The notes: generated by a model not told the origin, from the letters alone. Positions 1 through 9,764 are shown, counted from the first letter of the stretch. The stretch is DNA of 64,000 nt from Phocaeicola salanitronis DSM 18170 (GCF_000190575.1 NC_015164.1:3182501-3246500), one strand, 5' to 3'. A program made the numbers and translations.

Positions 1-24
1 TTGCATGGACTAAAAATAGGAATG

Positions 25-1029
25 ATGGAAAGAATAAATGCTGTAATTACAGGAGTCGGCGGATATGTTCCTGACTATGTATTGACAAATGAAGAATTGT
101 CAAGAATGGTCGATACCAATGACGAGTGGATTATGACTCGCATTGGAGTAAAAGAAAGACGTATTTTAAATGAAGAAGGGTTAGGCACTTCTTATTTGGC
201 GCGTAAAGCAGCTAAGCAATTGATGCAGAAAACGAATTCAGATCCTGATTCGATTGATTGCGTGATTGTGGCAACTACAACTCCTGACTATCATTTCCCT
301 TCAACTGCTTCGATTTTATGTGATAAGTTGGGGCTGAAAAATGCGTATGCATTTGATTTGCAAGCAGCTTGCAGCGGATTCCTTTATGCTATGGAAACGG
401 CGGCAAGTATGATTCAGTCAGGAAGACATAAAAAGGTTATTATAGTTGGTGCTGATAAAATGTCTTCGATGGTGAATTATTCAGACCGTGCCACCTGTCC
501 GATTTTCGGGGACGGAGCTGCTGCTTGTATGGTAGAAGCAACAACAGAAGAATATGGAATTATCGATTCAATATTGCGCACTGATGGAAAGGGACTGCCT
601 TTCTTGCATATGAAAGCAGGTGGTTCGGTATGTCCTCCTTCATATTTTACGATAGATAATAAGATGCATTATTTGTATCAGGAAGGAAGGACTGTATTTA
701 AGTATGCAGTTTCGAACATGTCAGATGTGACGGAGGAAATCGCTCAGAAACACGGCTTGAACAAAGATAATATTGACTGGATTGTTCCTCATCAGGCGAA
801 TTTGCGTATCATAGATGCTGTCGCTTCGCGTTTGGAAGTACCCTTAAGCAAAGTGATGATTAATATCCAGCGGTACGGCAATACCAGTGCCGGCACGTTG
901 CCGCTTTGTTTATGGGATTATGAAAAACAATTGAAGAAAGGCGATAATATTATCTTCACCGCATTTGGAGCCGGTTTCACATGGGGTGCTTCGTATGTGA
1001 AGTGGGGATATGATGGCGATAAAATTTAA
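25..1029 (+). CDS. fabH: 3-oxoacyl-ACP synthase III (FabH)
   Basis: FabH condenses acetyl-CoA with malonyl-ACP to start type II fatty acid synthesis in the cytoplasm. The thiolase-fold triad is visible: Cys116 in AACSGF, His256 in PHQANLR and Asn286 in YGNTSAG, spaced as in known FabH proteins. The reading frame is open to the window edge, but the ATG codons at 22 and 25 lead directly into the usual N-terminus ([16 protein letters not shown]), so I place the start at 25. Length of 334 aa fits the family. It is followed by a terminator and then era and der, a common Bacteroidales order. Confidence 0.95.
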   Translation: MERINAVITGVGGYVPDYVLTNEELSRMVDTNDEWIMTRIGVKERRILNEEGLGTSYLARKAAKQLMQKTNSDPDSIDCVIVATTTPDYHFPSTASILCDKLGLKNAYAFDLQAACSGFLYAMETAASMIQSGRHKKVIIVGADKMSSMVNYSDRATCPIFGDGAAACMVEATTEEYGIIDSILRTDGKGLPFLHMKAGGSVCPPSYFTIDNKMHYLYQEGRTVFKYAVSNMSDVTEEIAQKHGLNKDNIDWIVPHQANLRIIDAVASRLEVPLSKVMINIQRYGNTSAGTLPLCLWDYEKQLKKGDNIIFTAFGAGFTWGASYVKWGYDGDKI

Positions 1030-1048
1030 GAATAAGATTAATCTTTAT

Positions 1049-1080
1049 AAAAAACGCATCCCAATCCGATGCGTTTTTTT
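1049..1080 (+). terminator. Rho-independent terminator after fabH
   Basis: A perfect 12-bp stem (AAAAAACGCATC with GATGCGTTTTTT), a 7-nt loop and a T run lie 20 nt after the fabH stop. It should end fabH transcription before era. The A-rich left arm means it could also work on the other strand. Confidence 0.85.
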
Positions 1081-1103
1081 GTATAGTTGATGAAAGATTG
1101 AGT

Positions 1104-1985
1104 ATGCACAAAGCCGGATTTGTAAATATTGTGGGTAATCCCAATGTCGGGAAATCTACATTGATGAACTTGTTGGTGGGAGAACGTGTCTCGATTGCGA
1201 CCTTTAAGGCACAGACCACCCGTCACCGTATTATGGGAATCCTGAATACGGATGATATGCAGATTGTTTTCTCTGATACTCCTGGCGTGTTGAAACCAAA
1301 CTATAAGCTTCAGGAGTCGATGTTGAATTTCTCTGAGTCTGCTTTGGTGGATGCAGATGTTTTGTTGTATGTAACAGATACAATAGAAAAGCCGGATAAG
1401 AATAAAGAGTTTGTAGAGAAGGTCCGCAACTTGGATATACCTGTTTTGTTGCTAGTCAATAAGATTGATTTGACCAATCAAGATAATTTAGTAAAGCTGG
1501 TAGAAGAATGGCATGGATTGTTGCCCGATGCTGAAATCATTCCAATATCAGCGAAGGCAAAATTCAATGTGGATGCGGTGATGAAGCGTATCACGGAATT
1601 ATTGCCGGATTCTCCTCCTTATTTCGGAAAAGACCAATGGACGGATAAGCCTGCGCGTTTCTTTGTGACAGAGATTATCCGCGAAAAAATCTTATTATAT
1701 TACGACAAGGAGATTCCTTATTCTGTAGAAGTCGTGGTTGAGCAGTTTAAGGAGGAAGCCAAGAGCATTCACATTCATGCGGTAATTTACGTGGAACGTG
1801 AATCGCAGAAAGGGATAATTATCGGCCACCAAGGGAAAGCGTTGAAAAAAGTGGCGACTGAAGCGCGAAAGGCATTGGAACGTTTTTTCCAAAAGTCTAT
1901 TTATTTGGAGACTTTTGTCAAAGTAGATAAAGATTGGAGAAGTTCGGATAAGGAATTAAAGAACTTTGGGTATCAATTAGATTAA
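1104..1985 (+). CDS. era: GTPase Era
   Basis: Era is an essential Ras-like GTPase that binds the 3' end of 16S rRNA and helps assemble the 30S subunit. The GTPase motifs are G1 GNPNVGKST near residue 10, G3 DTPG and G4 NKID, followed by a C-terminal KH RNA-binding domain with GHQGKALK. The product is 293 aa, as expected. A TTG two codons upstream (1098) is in frame; I chose the ATG at 1104 because [14 protein letters not shown] is the typical start. der follows 37 nt later and is probably cotranscribed. Confidence 0.95.
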   Translation: MHKAGFVNIVGNPNVGKSTLMNLLVGERVSIATFKAQTTRHRIMGILNTDDMQIVFSDTPGVLKPNYKLQESMLNFSESALVDADVLLYVTDTIEKPDKNKEFVEKVRNLDIPVLLLVNKIDLTNQDNLVKLVEEWHGLLPDAEIIPISAKAKFNVDAVMKRITELLPDSPPYFGKDQWTDKPARFFVTEIIREKILLYYDKEIPYSVEVVVEQFKEEAKSIHIHAVIYVERESQKGIIIGHQGKALKKVATEARKALERFFQKSIYLETFVKVDKDWRSSDKELKNFGYQLD

Positions 1986-2022
1986 TTTCGGCTGTGATAG
2001 CCGTAAACGGAAAAAGAAGAAT

Positions 2023-3336
2023 ATGGGAAATTTAGTAGCAATCGTAGGACGTCCCAATGTGGGAAAGTCGACACTGTTTAACCGCTTGACAAAGACACGT
2101 CAGGCTATTGTGAACGAGCAGGCCGGTACAACCCGCGATCGCCAGTACGGAAAGTCTGAATGGCAAGGAAAAGAGTTTTCGGTGGTAGATACCGGCGGGT
2201 GGGTTGTTAATTCGGATGATATTTTTGAAGAAGAAATCCGGAAACAGGTAATTTTAGCCATGGATGAAGCGGATGTCATTCTTTTCTTGGTGGATGTAAA
2301 GAATGGAGTGACGGACTTGGATATGGATGTTGCCGCAATTTTGCGCAGGTCGAAGAAGCCGGTGATTGTGGTGGCAAACAAGACGGATAATAATGACTTG
2401 CAATACAATGCTGCGGAATTTTATTCTTTGGGACTGGGAGAGCCTTATTGCATTTCTGCATTGAGCGGAAGCGGCACCGGTGATTTGCTGGACTTGATAT
2501 TAAGCAAATTCCGGAAAGAAGCCGATGAAGAGTTGGATGAGGAAATTCCTCGTTTTGCCGTTGTAGGGCGTCCTAACGCAGGCAAATCATCTCTTATTAA
2601 TGCTTTTGTCGGTGAAGAGCGGAATATCGTGACTGAGATTGCCGGAACGACCCGTGATTCGATTTATACGCGTTACGATAAATTCGGCTTCGATTTTTAT
2701 TTGGTAGACACTGCCGGCATCCGGAAAAAGAATAAGGTAAACGAAGATTTGGAATATTATTCTGTTATCCGTTCCATTCGTGCTATCGAAAATTCAGATG
2801 TATGCATTCTGATGCTGGATGCTACCAGAGGCATCGAAGGCCAGGACCTGAATATCTTTTCATTGATACAGCGCAACCAAAAAGGATTGGTGGTGGTTGT
2901 CAATAAATGGGATTTGGTGGAAGAGAAGTCCGCGAAAGTCATGAAGACTTACGAAACCGCGATTCGCAACCGTCTTGCTCCTTTTACGGATTTCCCGATT
3001 ATATTTGCTTCTGCCCTTACCAAGCAGCGTATTTTTAAAGTATTGGAAACGGCAAAAGAAGTATATCAGGCACGTACGACACGCATCTCTACAGCCCGTT
3101 TGAATGAAGCGTTGCTGCCTTTGATTGAAGCTTATCCGCCTCCCTCGAATAAAGGGAAATACATCAAGATTAAATATATTACGCAGTTGCCGAACACACA
3201 GGTTCCTTCTTTCATCTTCTTTGCCAATTTGCCGCAATACGTCAAGGAGCCTTACAAGCGTTTCCTTGAGAATCAGATACGGGAACGGTGGAAATTGTCA
3301 GGCACGCCGATTAATATATTTATTCGGCAGAAATAA
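2023..3336 (+). CDS. der: Ribosome biogenesis GTPase Der (EngA)
   Basis: Der has two tandem GTPase domains and acts in late 50S assembly. The first G1 motif is GRPNVGKST near residue 8 and the second is GRPNAGKSS near residue 183; both domains have NKTD/NKWD-type G4 motifs. A C-terminal KH-like domain follows ([18 protein letters not shown]). The length of 437 aa matches the family. It sits just after era, and the pair probably forms one transcript. Convergent minus-strand transcription comes from the RNA gene downstream. Confidence 0.96.
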   Translation: MGNLVAIVGRPNVGKSTLFNRLTKTRQAIVNEQAGTTRDRQYGKSEWQGKEFSVVDTGGWVVNSDDIFEEEIRKQVILAMDEADVILFLVDVKNGVTDLDMDVAAILRRSKKPVIVVANKTDNNDLQYNAAEFYSLGLGEPYCISALSGSGTGDLLDLILSKFRKEADEELDEEIPRFAVVGRPNAGKSSLINAFVGEERNIVTEIAGTTRDSIYTRYDKFGFDFYLVDTAGIRKKNKVNEDLEYYSVIRSIRAIENSDVCILMLDATRGIEGQDLNIFSLIQRNQKGLVVVVNKWDLVEEKSAKVMKTYETAIRNRLAPFTDFPIIFASALTKQRIFKVLETAKEVYQARTTRISTARLNEALLPLIEAYPPPSNKGKYIKIKYITQLPNTQVPSFIFFANLPQYVKEPYKRFLENQIRERWKLSGTPINIFIRQK

Positions 3337-3362
3337 CAGAGGAGCATTTTCTCTGCCTTTTG

Positions 3363-3390
3363 TAGAGACGTCACATGGGTGGCGTCTCTA
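3363..3390. repeat. TAGAGACG interspersed palindrome, copy 1
   Basis: TAGAGACG and CGTCTCTA form an 8-bp inverted repeat around a 12-nt centre containing CACAT, 26 nt after the der stop. Copy 2 at 31950-31990 has the same arms and a closely related centre. This looks like a REP-type intergenic repeat and may act as a weak bidirectional terminator. Confidence 0.7.
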
Positions 3391-3421
3391 AACATATTGA
3401 ATCAGTTGGGGAGTATAAAAT

Positions 3422-3454
3422 AAAAAAGCGATAGTCCTCTTCTCTGACCACCGC
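3422..3454 (-). terminator. Terminator of the minus-strand RNA
   Basis: Read on the minus strand, GCGGTGGTC pairs with GACTATCGC (9 bp including two G-U pairs) around the loop AGAGAAGAG and is followed directly by six T. This is a standard intrinsic terminator and defines the 3' end of the RNA gene upstream of it. Confidence 0.75.
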
Positions 3455-3754
3455 CGGCTTCCAAAAGAACCCCCATTAATAGGGTTCTTGTTTCATCTTC
3501 ATTCAGTTGTTTGTGTTTTTTTGTTATCCTTTTTTCTTCTTTTTACCTCAAAGCAAATTCCTAACCTATGAAAACTGTAATTCCTGAAAACTTACCTTCT
3601 TAAATACTAATACCTAAAAACAAAAACATCTTTTTAAACCTAACTTAATACCTATTTGCTTTGAATGCTTAGTGCTTTTTATTTCTAATACCTTTAGTTT
3701 TTGTATGTTGTCTAATACCTATATTTGTTAGTCTTCTTGTTGGTTTCACAACCA
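3423..3754 (-). ncRNA. Candidate noncoding RNA with four AGGTATTA motifs
   Basis: A full Bacteroidetes promoter (3760-3789) and an intrinsic terminator (3422-3454) on the minus strand frame about 330 nt with no convincing ORF. The predicted RNA starts with a small GGUU-GUGA-AACC hairpin (GNRA-type loop). It then carries AGGUAUUA four times, at 3712-3720, 3685-3693, 3645-3653 and 3607-3615, in A/purine-rich, apparently unpaired sequence. A hairpin AAGAACCC/GGGTTCTT (3465-3489) precedes the terminator. The repeated motif suggests a titrating RNA or a protein-binding scaffold. It could also be a Bacteroidales 6S-like or other known family RNA that I cannot name with certainty from memory. Confidence 0.6.
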
Positions 3755-3759
3755 CGATG

Positions 3760-3789
3760 CAAAGGTATGGCTTTTTTTATTATCTGCAA
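3760..3789 (-). promoter_or_regulatory. Promoter of the noncoding RNA
   Basis: On the minus strand a -33 TTG (3787-3789) and a -7 TACCTTTG (3760-3767) are separated by exactly 19 nt, a full match to the Bacteroidetes TTG-N19-TAnnTTTG promoter. Transcription should start near 3753. An FNR/CRP-like box TTGAT-GTAA-ATCA lies at 3828-3840, centred about 80 nt upstream of that start; its role is uncertain. Confidence 0.75.
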
Positions 3790-3973
3790 TAGCTTAATGG
3801 CAATTATTATAAAAAATGCTATTTTTCTTGATGTAAATCATCTCATGTTTGTTAGAATATGTTTGAAAAAGCATCCTGTGTTCGGAAACGGTTCTCCCGT
3901 GTGCGATAACGCAGCCTTTTAATGGCAAATGTTATGTCAAATTACGCTTGCATCTTAACTTGCTTAAAACGTA

Positions 3974-4001
3974 ACTTCAAAGCGTGATTTAGGGTTGAAG
4001 T
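3974..4001 (-). terminator. Possible weak terminator after nrdG
   Basis: ACTTCAA and TTGAAGT form a 7-bp stem starting 2 nt after the nrdG stop. The downstream minus-strand sequence (TACGTTTTAAG) is only moderately T-rich, so this may be a stabilising hairpin rather than an efficient terminator. Confidence 0.35.
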
Positions 4002-4002
4002 G

Positions 4003-4479
4003 TTAAATGGGGACGCCGGATTTCAGCTTCAGGATGCGTTGGTTGCTGCTTCCGCGAAATTCCAGCCGGGGAGAGTAAAGCGATTGTTCAAACCGTCCGT
4101 CAACCAAGACATCAATGTAGCCGAGGATGGGACGGCGAAGCGGGTCGGCAACTAACTCCTCATACGTATATCCGGTGTAACACCAAATGTTCAGTCCGGT
4201 CTGTTCACGGAATTTGCGGATAACGGGAAGGAATGCTTCGGAATGATAGAACGGATCGCCTCCGGAGAAGGTGATTCCGTCCAGCAAGGGATTGGCTTTG
4301 ATTTGGGAAATCATTCCGTCAATGACCTTATCGGTCAAAGGAGAACCGGCTAAAGGATTCCACGATTCAGGATTGTGGCATCCTTTGCAACGGTGGCTGC
4401 ATCCGGCAAGATAGATGGAAAAGCGGATGCCTTCACCGTCGACAATGGTTTCGGGATATGTGTAGAGGTAATGGAGCAC
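4003..4479 (-). CDS. nrdG: Anaerobic ribonucleotide reductase activating protein (NrdG)
   Basis: NrdG is a radical-SAM activase that installs the glycyl radical on NrdD. The CX3CX2C cluster motif (Cys27, Cys31, Cys34 in CSHRCKGC) holds the 4Fe-4S cluster, and SGGDPF is the SAM-binding glycine motif. At 158 aa it has the normal short form. It lies 4 nt after the nrdD stop, so the two are one operon, which fits their one-to-one function in anaerobic dNTP synthesis. Confidence 0.95.
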   Translation of the reverse strand: MLHYLYTYPETIVDGEGIRFSIYLAGCSHRCKGCHNPESWNPLAGSPLTDKVIDGMISQIKANPLLDGITFSGGDPFYHSEAFLPVIRKFREQTGLNIWCYTGYTYEELVADPLRRPILGYIDVLVDGRFEQSLYSPRLEFRGSSNQRILKLKSGVPI

Positions 4480-4483
4480 TTTT

Positions 4484-6871
4484 TTAATGATGTTTTACAC
4501 GGTCGCGTTCTTCGGCACGTTTGGCAGAATTCCAACTGTTTAAGTCCCCGGTCAGATAACCTGTGATGCGGCGCATGCGGAGGATGTTCTCGCTGTTGCA
4601 GATGGGGCATTTGTCGTAGATTACACCCCGGTATCCGCAGTTATGGCATGTGTCTACCGGATGGTTGATAGAACCGTAGCCGATGCCTTCATCGTGCATC
4701 ACTTTGACAATCTTGGCAATGGCGCGCACATTCTTTTGCGCTTCGCCGTCCAGTTCCACATACGTGATGTGTCCACCCCGTGTCAAGGCGTGAAACGGTG
4801 CCTCGCATTTGATTTTCTCAACGATGCTGATGGGTTCTTTTACGTCTACGTGGAACGAGTTGACGTAATAATCACGGTCTGTCACACCGGGAATAATGCC
4901 GTATTTCTTGCGGTCGATACGGGTGAAACGTCCGGAAAGCCCTTCGGCAGGCGTGGCGAGTATCGAGTAGTTCAGTCCATATTTCTGTTTGAATTCGTCT
5001 GCTACCCGGTTCATTTCCTCTATTGCCTCGTATAAGGTGTTCCATGCTTTGCGGTTATGCCCGTGCCCTGTGCCGTAAAGTGCGGTCATGGCATTGTGTC
5101 CGCCGATAAAACCGATGCCTAACGTGCCTTGCTTCAACACGTCGCCCACTTCATCGTTTGGATTCAGTTTGCCTCCTCCTTTCCATACATCGTTGCTCAT
5201 CATGAACGGGAACTGGCGGGCAAGGGCGGTCCGCTGGTATTGGTAGCGGACATACAGTTGTTCTCCGATAAATTCCGACATGCGGTGCACCGATTGCAGG
5301 AACAGCTCTTTGGCGTGTTGTTCGATGGCCTCCTGGCTTTGGTTTCCCGGTGTGCGCTCTGCTTCCCGGCGTGCTTCGATGGCAAGGCGGGGCAGGTTCA
5401 TTGTGGTAAACGAAAGGTTTCCCCGTCCCAGACTGGTCTTTTCGCCGTTCAGGTTTTCGAATACACGGGTGCGGCATCCCATGGTGGCAAGCTCGTAGCG
5501 GTACCGCTTCGGGTCGTTCGGATTCCATTTCTCGTTTTGGTTGAACGGGGTGTCTAAGAACATGAAGTTCGGGAAGAGGGCTTTCGCCGTAGTGCGGCAT
5601 GCTTTCAGAAACAGGTCAAAGTTGGGTGCCTCGAAGGTCATTCCGCCGTTCAGTGCCGCTTCAAAGTCGGTCATTGCTTTCTGATAATCGGCATCCGAGT
5701 AGGATACCCCGTCTTTTATCTTGAATATCTGGATGGGGAATACCGGCACTTCGCCTTGCGTGCCCAGTCCTTCAACGGTGGCTTGGAGCAGTTCTTCGAT
5801 GACCATCCGTCCTTCGGGAGAAGTGTCCGTCCCGTAATTGATGGAACTGAAAACCACTTGGTTCCCGCCTCGCGAGTGCATGGTGTTCAGGTTGTGGATA
5901 AATCCTTCCATAGCCTGATGCGTGTCTTTCCGCACTTGCTTGTGGGCGGAGTGCAGGATGTGTGCCAGTTCTTCTTCGGTGAGAAAGCAGCCTTCGTTTG
6001 CCAGTGCTGCAAGGAAAGCCTTTTGGGCTTTTGCGTCCGGTTCTATCGAAGTCAGGTGTTTGCGTACGTGTTCCGTCAGGGCTTTTTCGTCTATCGGCGT
6101 TCCTTTCATTTCCATATAGAAAGCAATGTCCGTTACAATCGCTTTCTGATAGCTTTTCAATACGCCTTTTGCCATGAAGAAGTCGAATGCCGGAATCGCT
6201 TGCCCTCCGTGCTGCTCGTTCTGGTTGGTCTGGAAGATAATGGTAGCCAGTGTGGCATAGCTTTGGATAGACTGGGGCGTGCGGATGCTTCCGTTCTTGG
6301 TATGGAACCCCCGTTCGAACAGGTCATCCAAGTCATATTGGATACACGTGGTGGTTTTGGTGGGATAATAATCCAGGTCATGAATATGGATATCCCCCAT
6401 GCGGTGCGCTTCGGCATATTGCTTGGGCAGCAGGTATTTGTACGTGTAGTCTTTGGTGACTTCCGAGGCGAAGGTCATCATCTGTCCGGCAGGCGTATGG
6501 CTCGACATGTTGGCGTTGCTCAGGTTCACGTCGTTCTTGTCTATTGCCACGATGCCGTCCATGATGTGTTTCATCTGTGTCTTGCGCTCGCGTTCGGTAT
6601 TGCGCCACTGGCGGTAGATGATGTATTTCTTCGCTACTTCGGGCTGCACTTTCATCAGTTCGTTTTCTACGAGGTCTTGTATTTCTTCTACTCCCAATGT
6701 CGGATGGGTGAAGTGTGCGATGACCCGGCGGGTAATTTCCTCGATAAGCTGTTCCTGTTTTTCCAGTCCGGTGGCTTGGAATGCTTTCCCGATAGCGTTC
6801 GAGATTTTGGATGCCGAAAAGCTTTCTTGCTTTCCGTCCCGTTTAATGATGCAAATGTCTGCTGCGTTCAT
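4484..6871 (-). CDS. nrdD: Anaerobic ribonucleoside-triphosphate reductase (NrdD)
   Basis: NrdD reduces ribonucleoside triphosphates to dNTPs without oxygen by glycyl-radical chemistry. The N-terminus is an ATP-cone regulatory domain ([19 protein letters not shown]). The catalytic domain ends with a zinc site (CHNCGY and CPICNS) and the glycyl-radical loop RRITGYL close to the C-terminus. I chose the ATG at 6871 over a TTG at 6910, because the TTG would overlap the -7 promoter box at 6908-6915. The product is 795 aa. Its high GC and core codon use match the neighbouring housekeeping genes. Confidence 0.95.
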   Translation of the reverse strand: MNAADICIIKRDGKQESFSASKISNAIGKAFQATGLEKQEQLIEEITRRVIAHFTHPTLGVEEIQDLVENELMKVQPEVAKKYIIYRQWRNTERERKTQMKHIMDGIVAIDKNDVNLSNANMSSHTPAGQMMTFASEVTKDYTYKYLLPKQYAEAHRMGDIHIHDLDYYPTKTTTCIQYDLDDLFERGFHTKNGSIRTPQSIQSYATLATIIFQTNQNEQHGGQAIPAFDFFMAKGVLKSYQKAIVTDIAFYMEMKGTPIDEKALTEHVRKHLTSIEPDAKAQKAFLAALANEGCFLTEEELAHILHSAHKQVRKDTHQAMEGFIHNLNTMHSRGGNQVVFSSINYGTDTSPEGRMVIEELLQATVEGLGTQGEVPVFPIQIFKIKDGVSYSDADYQKAMTDFEAALNGGMTFEAPNFDLFLKACRTTAKALFPNFMFLDTPFNQNEKWNPNDPKRYRYELATMGCRTRVFENLNGEKTSLGRGNLSFTTMNLPRLAIEARREAERTPGNQSQEAIEQHAKELFLQSVHRMSEFIGEQLYVRYQYQRTALARQFPFMMSNDVWKGGGKLNPNDEVGDVLKQGTLGIGFIGGHNAMTALYGTGHGHNRKAWNTLYEAIEEMNRVADEFKQKYGLNYSILATPAEGLSGRFTRIDRKKYGIIPGVTDRDYYVNSFHVDVKEPISIVEKIKCEAPFHALTRGGHITYVELDGEAQKNVRAIAKIVKVMHDEGIGYGSINHPVDTCHNCGYRGVIYDKCPICNSENILRMRRITGYLTGDLNSWNSAKRAEERDRVKHH

Positions 6872-6907
6872 ACGTGTTGCTTTTATAAGGGGTTGAACAA
6901 ACAGTTG

Positions 6908-6936
6908 CAAAGGTAATGATTTGGATGATAATTCAA
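6908..6936 (-). promoter_or_regulatory. nrdDG promoter
   Basis: A -7 TACCTTTG (6908-6915) and a -33 TTG (6934-6936) with an 18-nt spacer lie upstream of nrdD on the minus strand. This places the transcription start near 6901 and leaves a 5' UTR of about 30 nt. The match also supports the ATG start at 6871. Confidence 0.7.
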
Positions 6937-6983
6937 AATTCAGAATCTTCGTTGTTGTCTAAATTGGATAACTTCGAAAAATA

Positions 6984-7017
6984 AAAACGGCGTTATATAT
7001 ACGTGTAACGCCGTTTT
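6984..7017 (-). terminator. Intrinsic terminator after the CCA-type transferase gene
   Basis: A perfect 12-bp stem (AAAACGGCGTTA with TAACGCCGTTTT) with a 10-nt loop. On the minus strand the right arm ends in TTTT followed by ATTTTT. It separates the nucleotidyltransferase gene from the nrdDG promoter. Confidence 0.85.
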
Positions 7018-7074
7018 ATGGATAACTTAATTTATAATTGGATTCTTCTGTTTGAAAATTGAAGAATGTTTATA

Positions 7075-8496
7075 TTAGGAAAGCCCTACCGGTTCCAGCC
7101 CCATTTCCTTGGCTTTCTCCAGCATAAACCGGAAGGCGGCATCGTGCTCGTTGGGGATGGCGCCGTCCAGGATAGCGTCTTTAATGGCACTCTTTAAGTC
7201 GCCGATTTCACGGCAGGGATGCAAGTTGAAGACCTGCATGATTTCCTTTCCGTCTACCGGAGGCTGGAAATTACGGATGCGGTCTTTCTCTTCCAGGTCT
7301 TTCAGCTTTTGGCGCACCAGCTTGAAGTTGTCCAGAAAACGTTGCTTGCGTGCCTCGTTTTTCGAGGTAATGTCCGCTTCGCAGAGTGCCATGAGGTCGT
7401 CTATGTCGTCTCCGGCTTCGAACAGCAGGCGGCGTACCGCCGAGTCGGTCACCTCGTCATCGGCAATGACAATGGGGCGCATGTGAAGCCCTACCAGCTT
7501 TTGGACGTATTTCATCTTTTCGTTCATGGGCAGTTTCATGCGCCGGAATATTTCGGGCACCATTTTTTCTCCTATGTAATTATGGTTATGGAAGGTCCAT
7601 CCCAGGCGAGGGTCCCAGCGTTTGGTGCGCGGTTTGCCGATGTCGTGCAACAAGGTCGCCCACCGCAGCCAGAGGTTGTCTGATACTTTCGCGATGTTGT
7701 CCACCACTTCCAGCGTGTGGTAGAAATTATCCTTATGCCCTCGTCCGTTGCGCACTTCTACGCCTTGCAGGGCGGTCAGTTCGGGAAATATCAGTTCCAG
7801 CAGCCCGCAGCGGTCAAGGTCGACAAATCCTTTCGAAGGGATGGGCGAGAGCAGGATTTTGTTCAGTTCGTCTTTGATGCGTTCGTACGAGATGATTTTA
7901 ATCCGTTCCCGGTTGCGCTCCAGCGCGTTGAATGTTTCGTCTTCGATGTAAAAGTTCAGCTGGGTGGCAAACCGGATGCAGCGCAGCATGCGCAAGGGGT
8001 CGTCGCTGAACGTGATGTCGGGGTCGAGCGGCGTGCGGATAATGCCTTGCTTCAAGTCGTCCAGTCCGCCGAACGGGTCAATCAGTTCGCCGAACCGGGC
8101 TTTGTTCATGCATACCGCCAGGGCGTTGATGGTAAAGTCGCGCCGGTTCTGGTCGTCTTCCAGTGTTCCGTCCTCTACGACAGGCTTGCGGCTGTCGTGG
8201 CTGTACGATTCTTTCCGTGCCCCTACGAATTCCACTTCGGTATCGAAGAATTTTACTTGCGCGGTGCCGAAATTATGGAATACCGACACGTGCGCCTTCG
8301 GTCCCAGGCGTTTCCCCAAGGCTTCTGCCGTCTGGATGCCGCTTCCTACTACGACCACATCGATGTCTTTCGACGGGCGGTTGAGGAAAATATCACGCAC
8401 GTAGCCTCCTACAACGTAGCATTCCAGCCCCAGTTCATCAGCGGTTTGGGAGATTAAACTGAATATTTTACCGGTAAAATGTTCCTTCAGATTCAT
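7075..8496 (-). CDS. CCA tRNA nucleotidyltransferase / poly(A) polymerase family, HD domain
   Basis: Class II nucleotidyltransferases of this type add or repair the 3' CCA end of tRNAs. The head domain shows VVGGYVRDIFLNRP followed by the metal-binding DIDVVVVG at about residues 28-50. The RRDFTINAL motif and the RNA-binding middle region (DDPLRMLRCIRFATQL) follow. An HD phosphohydrolase domain with LLHDIGKPRTK sits near residue 285. The length of 473 aa is typical for the HD-containing bacterial form. I leave the symbol open because CCA-adding and poly(A)-adding members cannot be separated by eye. Confidence 0.9.
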   Translation of the reverse strand: MNLKEHFTGKIFSLISQTADELGLECYVVGGYVRDIFLNRPSKDIDVVVVGSGIQTAEALGKRLGPKAHVSVFHNFGTAQVKFFDTEVEFVGARKESYSHDSRKPVVEDGTLEDDQNRRDFTINALAVCMNKARFGELIDPFGGLDDLKQGIIRTPLDPDITFSDDPLRMLRCIRFATQLNFYIEDETFNALERNRERIKIISYERIKDELNKILLSPIPSKGFVDLDRCGLLELIFPELTALQGVEVRNGRGHKDNFYHTLEVVDNIAKVSDNLWLRWATLLHDIGKPRTKRWDPRLGWTFHNHNYIGEKMVPEIFRRMKLPMNEKMKYVQKLVGLHMRPIVIADDEVTDSAVRRLLFEAGDDIDDLMALCEADITSKNEARKQRFLDNFKLVRQKLKDLEEKDRIRNFQPPVDGKEIMQVFNLHPCREIGDLKSAIKDAILDGAIPNEHDAAFRFMLEKAKEMGLEPVGLS

Positions 8497-8527
8497 GCGT
8501 TATGTTTTTTCGTTTGAAAATAGCGTG

Positions 8528-8555
8528 CAAAATTACAAAAAAAGAGATAGCTTTG
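8528..8555. promoter_or_regulatory. Divergent -7 elements between the CCA-type gene and the lipoprotein
   Basis: The 133-nt gap between the divergent genes holds TAATTTTG on the minus strand (8528-8535) and TAGCTTTG on the plus strand (8548-8555). A second plus-strand candidate, TATTTTTG, is at 8579-8586. None has a perfectly spaced -33 TTG, so these are tentative. Confidence 0.4.
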
Positions 8556-8629
8556 CAGGGAATAAACCGATTAAATTGTATTTTTGTTTTGTGATAAGCA
8601 TTTTGGGAGTGACAAAAAAACAACGCATT

Positions 8630-9466
8630 ATGAGAAAAACAGTATTGGCAGCCCTCTGCCTGATGGCGCTTCTTTCGGGCTGCAACGGAGATTCGAAGAA
8701 AGCCGGAGCCTTGTTCCAGCAGGCGGAGCTGGCATACGCTTCGGGCGATTACAGTCTGGCTAAGTTGCAGATAGACAGCATCCGTACGCTTTACCCGAAG
8801 GCGGTGGAAGTCCGCAAGGCGGCTATCCGGCTGATGCAGAACATCGACATGCAGGAGCAGCGCAAGACGCTTGCCTACCTGGACAGCATGATGCTGGTGA
8901 AGCAGGCGGCTTTCGATTCGATAAAGGGGAATTACGTATTGGAAAAAGACACCGCCTATCAGGAAACGGGCAATTATTTCTATCCCACGCAGGTGGTAGA
9001 GAAGAACATCGGGCGCTCCTTCCTCCGGGCGCAGGTGAACGAGCGGGGCGAAATGTCGCTCACTTCCATTTATTGTGCCGGAGGGAATATCCACCACACG
9101 GCGGTGAAGGTCAGCACCGATGGGGATACGTTTGCCCAGACCCAGCCTTCCTCGGACAGCTACGAGACGACCGACTTGGGGCGTGCCATCGAGAAAGCCG
9201 ATTACCGGGTGGGGAAAGACGACGGGGGCGTGGCGTCATTCATCGCTGCCAATCGGGATAAGCGCACGTTCCGTCTGGAGTTTATCGGAGACAGGAACTA
9301 TCGGACTACAATGCGGAGGGACGATGTGAAAGCTATCGTAGCAATCAATGATTTGGCGCGTATCCTTTCGGCTATGGAAGAAATCCGCAAAGAACAGAAC
9401 GAAGCGAACCTGAAATTAAAGTTCGTTATGCGGAAGATGAAGGAAGCGGAAAAGGCTGAAGAATAG
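8630..9466 (+). CDS. Predicted lipoprotein, coiled-coil, unknown function
   Basis: A 278-aa lipoprotein with a clear signal peptide and lipobox (LLSGC, Cys18 from the ATG at 8630). The mature N-terminus (KAGALFQQAELAYASGDYSLAKLQIDSIRTLYP) looks like a TPR-type helical repeat. The middle is probably globular beta structure. The end (EEIRKEQNEANLKLKFVMRKMKEAEKAEE) is a charged coiled coil. The frame extends upstream to 8495, but that part overlaps the promoter region and lacks a signal peptide, so I use 8630. I do not recognise a named family beyond a conserved Bacteroidales lipoprotein. An intrinsic terminator follows 20 nt downstream. Confidence 0.8.
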   Translation: MRKTVLAALCLMALLSGCNGDSKKAGALFQQAELAYASGDYSLAKLQIDSIRTLYPKAVEVRKAAIRLMQNIDMQEQRKTLAYLDSMMLVKQAAFDSIKGNYVLEKDTAYQETGNYFYPTQVVEKNIGRSFLRAQVNERGEMSLTSIYCAGGNIHHTAVKVSTDGDTFAQTQPSSDSYETTDLGRAIEKADYRVGKDDGGVASFIAANRDKRTFRLEFIGDRNYRTTMRRDDVKAIVAINDLARILSAMEEIRKEQNEANLKLKFVMRKMKEAEKAEE

Positions 9467-9486
9467 TCCCTTTTATGTGCCTTCCT

Positions 9487-9513
9487 GCCTGCGTAAGCCA
9501 ACGCAGGCTTTTG
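9487..9513 (+). terminator. Intrinsic terminator after the lipoprotein gene
   Basis: GCCTGCGT pairs perfectly with ACGCAGGC around a 6-nt loop and is followed by TTTTG. It lies 20 nt after the stop codon. Confidence 0.75.
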
Positions 9514-9532
9514 TCTCAGGAGTTTCACCGTG

Positions 9533-9599
9533 CTGAAACTGCAGTTTCAGTGCAGTGAAACTATAGTTTCAGTTAGCTAAAACTATAGTTTCAGCTAAC
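9533..9599. repeat. Cluster of nested GTTTCA/TGAAAC palindromes
   Basis: Three palindromes follow each other: an 18-bp perfect one, CTGAAACTGCAGTTTCAG (9533-9550); a 16-bp perfect one, TGAAACTATAGTTTCA (9556-9571); and AAACTATAGTTT (9580-9591) nested inside GTTAGCT...AGCTAAC (9572-9599). One more half-site (GTGAAACTAT) follows at about 9610. No coding potential was seen. Confidence 0.7.
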
Positions 9600-9672
9600 T
9601 GCGACAAGCGTGAAACTATTTTCTGTTTGCGAAGCCATGCTTTTGTCTTGCCATTCCCTTCTGTATAAGCCT

Positions 9673-9716
9673 AAAAAAATCCGCCGGCTCCCTTGCTCAC
9701 GCAAGCCTGCCGGCGG
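9673..9716 (-). terminator. Intrinsic terminator of the export operon
   Basis: CCGCCGGC and GCCGGCGG form an 8-bp stem with an inner TTGC/GCAA extension. On the minus strand it is followed by ATTTTTTT (complement of 9673-9680). It lies downstream of the last permease gene and its repeat, so it should end the long minus-strand operon. Confidence 0.8.
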
Positions 9717-9764
9717 CACTTGAAATCTAAGAGAACTTATAGATCAATGCTGTATTATTCCGTT

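Noticed and set aside
3725..3922. 65-aa plus-strand ORF in the der-nrdG gap
   Set aside because: It lies over the minus-strand RNA promoter, has low-complexity hydrophobic content, no ribosome-binding site and no homologue I recognise.
5756..6916. 386-aa plus-strand ORF opposite nrdD
   Set aside because: Mirror frame of the high-GC nrdD gene; composition is rich in R, H, V and F as expected for an antisense artefact.
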